NCBI GenBank assembly: GCA_964200075.2
Contig: CAXNAA020000459.1
Span: 1 to 21,164, forward strand
DNA from: Sphacelaria rigidula
Taxonomy: Eukaryota > Phaeophyceae > Sphacelariales
Direction of reading: 5' to 3'
Length of the DNA: 21,164 bases
Each line of letters opens with the position of its first letter. Positions within the stretch are counted from its first letter, which is position 1. The translations under genes were made by a program, and so were the position numbers. The notes under the pieces were generated by a model. That model was given only the letters and a program-made list of their open reading frames with translations, did not search any database and was not told the origin of the DNA. Shown piece after piece: positions 18,289-21,164 of this stretch.

Positions 18289-18579
18289 GTGAGTATGCCA
18301 CCTTTTCCCGTTTGATTGTTCCTCACGCCTAGAGGAAGTGCCAGTGGGTGCTTTACTGTAGTTGTTCGTTTTCGTTCAGTTTGTGCCCACACCATACTAG
18401 CCTGGCTGAGGCCCATGTGCTTGCTCTGTTCTGATGGCTTGCTTTGTTGGATTTTCATGACGTGGAGCATGCGACAAGCGTCCGGTTCAATCGTTTACTG
18501 CATATCCTGTGATGTGTGCGACTCCCGACTAATGCAAACGCCACGGTTTCATCGTCTCGCTATTTTCTGTGCTGTGTAG
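18289..18579 (+). other. Transposase intron 1
   Basis: 291 bases, GTGAGT to TGTGTAG. The pyrimidine-rich 3' end and the restored Lys codon support it. Confidence 0.75.
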
Positions 18580-18787
18580 GGCGATCGAGGTCCAAAATAC
18601 TCTGGAAGCGGCACGGAGTAGTCAATAATTCCGAACAAATCCTCAACGATACTTGGCGCTTAGTTTCGTGAAGGCGTTTCCCATCCACATCGTTGCCCGT
18701 TTCAACATCGGGGAGCATGCTGCCGTTCGTTACTTCCTCTCGCTTATGCGGAAGAACTTCGACATTAGTGCCCTGACCAACAAAGCG
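18580..18787 (+). pseudogene. Transposase exon 2 with in-frame stop
   Basis: Its first base completes the Lys codon of exon 1, giving DEK-AIEVQNTLEAARSSQ, then TAA at 18626-18628. The same frame continues with FRTNPQRYLALSFVKAFPIH, IVARFNIGEHAAVRYFLSLM and RKNFDISALTNKA before GTAAGT. The text on both sides of the stop is transposase-like, so this is a point mutation and not the gene end. Confidence 0.8.
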
Positions 18788-18920
18788 GTAAGTCAGATAT
18801 CTCCGGTAGTGATGTAGGCGTTCGATCGGTTTCCTGCATTCATGTTCAAATCCCAGCGCGTCAATCACGGGATTTCACAAATCGGGGAGGGACTTTATAT
18901 TGGGGTTGAGAACCCGTAGA

Positions 18921-19063
18921 TACAAATTTGCACTGCGATGACCGAAATGTTGAGGTCCTAGTTCAAAAACCAATTTTGGGGTCCGATCGGATTACCTGAA
19001 TTCCCGAAAACCGGTTTTTGATCTAGGACCCCATCATTTCGTTTATCAGACTGCAGATTTGTA
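18921..19063. mobile_element. 143-base MITE-like element with long inverted ends
   Basis: The two halves are inverted copies over about 60 bases with scattered differences: TACAAATTTGCA against TGCAGATTTGTA at the tips, CGAAATG against CATTTCG, AGGTCCTAGTTCAAAAACC against GGTTTTTGATCTAGGACCCC. The TA at each tip may be the target duplication, which would point to a Tc1/mariner-like origin. It sits inside the transposase intron. Confidence 0.8.
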
Positions 19064-19248
19064 TGGCATGTAGTAGTTGTCAATAGCCACCAGGAAGGGA
19101 AGATTTGGCGCGGATACGAAGATTTTAATCCTCCGGGTTGTCACCCCCGGTGAAAAATCGACCCCCAACTCGTAAAATCCTGTGTTGTTAGCTTTCTTGC
19201 CTGTAGCAAGTCGAGAGGCGGCTGTGTGTGCGAGCGAAATCTGCATAT

Positions 19249-19735
19249 ACCCTGGACAATAGAACATGTAATGGAACATTGCCACCGTAATAGACCCCGG
19301 AAAATGGCCGACAATGGCCATTGCCGGCGACAATAGACGCCTGCAGCTGTCTTTGAATGGACCTTGTCATCAACAAGATAATTGAGGTAGGAATCACAAC
19401 GCATCGTTGTGGCGACAATGGACCGGTGGACTTCACCATTGATTGTCATTGTCCAATATAATACATCGCCGAAAAGCAGTGGCGATAGACATGTGTCCCA
19501 ACAATAGTCCACTAAACCCGATTGTCGATAGCCATTGCTGCTGACGGTGGATATTAGCCCTTGACTGTCAATGTATATCCCGACTCGCGATAGACTGGTG
19601 ACGTCATTTGTTGATAGCCATTGCTGTCAACGACCTGCTGGCGCAGTCGACTGTCGATAACCATTGTCATCGACAGCATATTGTTGGAGTCGGCCGTCGA
19701 TGGCCATTATCACTGAGCATGTATCACACCCCAAC
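19249..19735. repeat. Diverged CAATAG / CGATAGCC repeat region B
   Basis: It opens with ACCCTGGACAATAG and contains loose repeats of GACAATGGCCATTG, GTCGATAGCCATTGCTG and GTCGATAACCATTGTC at irregular spacing, ending near TATCACACCCC. Same family as region A. Confidence 0.6.
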
Positions 19736-19823
19736 TTACAGTAGACAGTGGACTAGACCCCCATAATAGGCACGAGCTTCATTTCGCAGCGGAGCTTTGG
19801 CATTTAAAGAAGTGGACCTAGGA

Positions 19824-19920
19824 CCCACCCCCCACTTCACCCCCCCCTACCCCCACCGACCCGCCCATCCCCCTCCTCCCCTCCTGGCCTCCTGACCTCC
19901 TGCCCCCCCCTCACTCATCC
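19824..19920. repeat. C-rich pyrimidine tract (G-quadruplex potential on minus strand)
   Basis: About 97 bases, almost all C and T on the plus strand, with C runs of 5 to 8. Read on the minus strand, at least four G runs of three or more lie close together near 19827-19859, meeting the usual G-quadruplex pattern. As intron sequence it could also be a long pyrimidine tract. Confidence 0.85.
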
Positions 19921-20106
19921 CGGAGGCTCGAAATATTTCATACGGTTTGTATTTTTTTCCTCTATCGCTGCTCCCTTTTCCACTCGTATCCTATATCGTC
20001 CGGATATATTATTTCCGTCCTACACAACCACTTGCGTAATACACCTGCACTGTTCGTCGTGACTACGTTATGACGTGGTTCTTTGATGACTACAACTGAT
20101 CACCAG

Positions 20107-20289
20107 GATTGGTTCTTGCTTACGCACGGGACAATACGTCACAGGTAAAAAGGATGATGATCGAGATGTATGATGCAACAGTCAGCGACGCCAACGCATC
20201 GATGCAAAAGACACTTCGCATCGCTGACGTTCCTTTTTACGTCAACGCAGACTTATGGACGAGCAGAGTCTCCGGGCTCAAGTACCTCG
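20107..20289 (+). pseudogene. Transposase exon 3 (first catalytic-region Asp, NADLWTS)
   Basis: Opens after GATCACCAG with two bases of a codon. It encodes LVLAYARDNTSQVKRMMIEM, then RIADVPFYVNADLWTSRVSG and LKYLG. D-L-W-T-S is the hAT D-x-W-T-S motif with the first catalytic Asp. The donor GTGAGT follows 20289 and leaves one base of a Gly codon, completed exactly by the next exon. No stop lies within it. Confidence 0.83.
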
Positions 20290-20838
20290 GTGAGTTTTGG
20301 TGGGTGCTGGACTCATCACAGGGTAAGCCGTTGCCATCACATGCACGTTAATCCTCCCCGACTAGAACCCGTCTTGGAACCGGTCCTGCTTTCAGCACCC
20401 CGTCGTGACGATTCTCCTGTGTACTACATTTTTGTATCGCCAACTATGTGAGGTTACCTGTTGTGCCGTCCCCGTTGTGTGAACATGATCCTGTATGCGA
20501 CCGTCGTATGACACTTGACCTTGCTCCCCTATAAAGCCGTGACGAAGCACGCCGGGTTTTCACGGGCCCACGCTCGAGAGGGAGGGTAGAGACTCCCCGA
20601 AAGTGTGTGCCGCTTTGAGAGTCGCAACCTTCAGTGTTTTTGTGTTGAAGCGGAGGAGAGGATTTTTTACTGTGTGGACCACCAGCATCGCGGTTGTCGG
20701 TGCAGTATAACGACCGCACGAGTGGGGGAGAGAGAAGCGCTCAGCCGAGTCGACTTCCAAGAAAATTTTGCATCATAGCATATTACCATTGATCCACATC
20801 GCCGTTCCGCGCTCCTGATTTGCCTCGAATAGCTACAG
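20290..20838 (+). other. Transposase intron between exons 3 and 4
   Basis: 549 bases, GTGAGT to AGCTACAG. A minus-strand open frame here (20444-20719) has no recognisable content. Confidence 0.75.
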
Positions 20839-21140
20839 GTGTCCTCGTTTTTGTCCTCGACCAAAAAATGGACGTGAAGACGCATCTCCTCGCGCTGAAG
20901 CTGTTTCGGCCTCATCGATCTTTTGACAAGCACGGCGGTGACGTGATCTTCAAGTAGATCATACAAGTGCTGGCGTAGCATGGCATACGCGATGAGGATA
21001 TCGCCGGCGCGGTGACGGATGCCGGATCCGTCGTTCGGAGTGGGGTGGTGTCGGCTTGGTCTTGGGAATGGTGCTTTGCCCACCTCCTGAACCGCGCGAC
21101 CATTGACGCCACGGGAATGTCGCCCGCGAAGGATCGTTAA
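20839..21140 (+). pseudogene. Transposase exon 4 (second Asp and W-x-W-C-x-A-H), two in-frame stops
   Basis: It completes the Gly codon of exon 3, giving KYLG-VLVFVLDQKMDVKTHLLA, then LKLFRP, GGDVIFK, TAG (20955-20957), IIQVLA, TAG (20976-20978), and HGIRDEDIAGAVTDAGSVVR, WSWEWCFAHLLNRATIDATG. V-T-D-x-G-S holds the second Asp; W-x-W-C-x-A-H-L-L-N is the conserved block after it. TAA at 21138 precedes an A12 run near the window end. It may be another break or the real exon end lies before it. Confidence 0.82.
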
Positions 21141-21164
21141 AAAAAAAAAACCAGTGTCGTGAAC

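Larger units (their letters stand above)
18788..20106 (+). other. Transposase intron region with inserted repeats
   Basis: 1.3 kb between GTAAGT and CACCAG. It holds a 143-base inverted-repeat element, a CAATAG-type repeat region and a C-rich tract. The surrounding exon phases (0 then 1) do not match, so one short exon may be hidden or lost here; I could not find it. Confidence 0.6.
17537..21140 (+). pseudogene. hAT-family transposase, BED-like zinc finger, decayed, four exon remnants
   Basis: hAT transposases cut and paste DNA using an RNase H-like DDE core. Exon remnants at 17537-18288, 18580-18787, 20107-20289 and 20839-21140 carry, in order: a BED-like finger (C-x5-C and H-x4-H near residues 207-238), a helical segment (PIHIVARFNIGEHAAVRYFL), the first-Asp motif VNADLWTS, the continuation KYLG-VLVFVLDQK, the second-Asp motif VTDAGS, and WSWEWCFAHLLN. 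Exons 1-2 and 3-4 join in frame. TAA at 18626 and TAG at 20955 and 20976 break the frame, so it is inactive as read. The phases of exons 2 and 3 do not match, and the expected segment between them was not found, so an exon is lost or missed. The glutamate and dimerisation region lie beyond the window. Confidence 0.85.

Noticed and set aside
1-21164. CRISPR array
   Set aside because: The regular repeats are contiguous tandem units without unique spacers, and the genome is eukaryotic.

Overview
The window reads as nuclear DNA of a eukaryote with split genes: exons are short, introns run about 250 to 1500 bases with GT..AG borders, and most of the sequence is non-coding and rich in repeats. The style (mixed base composition, low-complexity coding insertions, a PDZ-FKBP fusion, a hAT transposase of the W-x-W-C-x-A-H type) suggests a stramenopile alga, perhaps brown-alga-like. 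That placement is inference only. A run of 7 N at 8571-8577 marks an assembly gap.

Layout. (1) 1136-5425, plus strand: the last four exons of an ethanolamine/choline-kinase-family gene (HNDLLSGN and VIDYEYSGYN motifs), with its 5' part not found and probably left of the window. (2) 5426-11332: a long stretch without a convincing gene, holding tRNA-like and hairpin sequences and the N gap. (3) 15112-11333, minus strand: five exons that join in frame into a PDZ domain, a Ser/Asn-rich linker and an FKBP-type peptidyl-prolyl isomerase domain. The first PDZ strands are still missing. Its large last intron carries two copies of a 102-base inverted-repeat element. (4) 15206-16287: a possible DNA element with 16-base perfect inverted ends, holding two related arrays of exactly 42-base repeats around a short interior that may encode a small Pro/Ala-rich protein. 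(5) 16329-17300 and 19249-19735: diverged simple repeats related to CAATAG/CGATAGACC. (6) 17537-21140 and beyond, plus strand: a decayed, intron-containing hAT-family transposase with a BED-like zinc finger and the first two catalytic-region aspartates. It has three in-frame stops and a 143-base inverted-repeat element inside one intron.

The kinase and isomerase genes converge on the middle region and show no sign of acting together. Kinase: cytosolic phospholipid-head-group synthesis. PDZ-FKBP: protein folding or scaffolding. The rest is mobile DNA and its debris. The most novel items are the PDZ-FKBP fusion gene and the inverted-repeat-bounded 42-base array element next to its 5' side.
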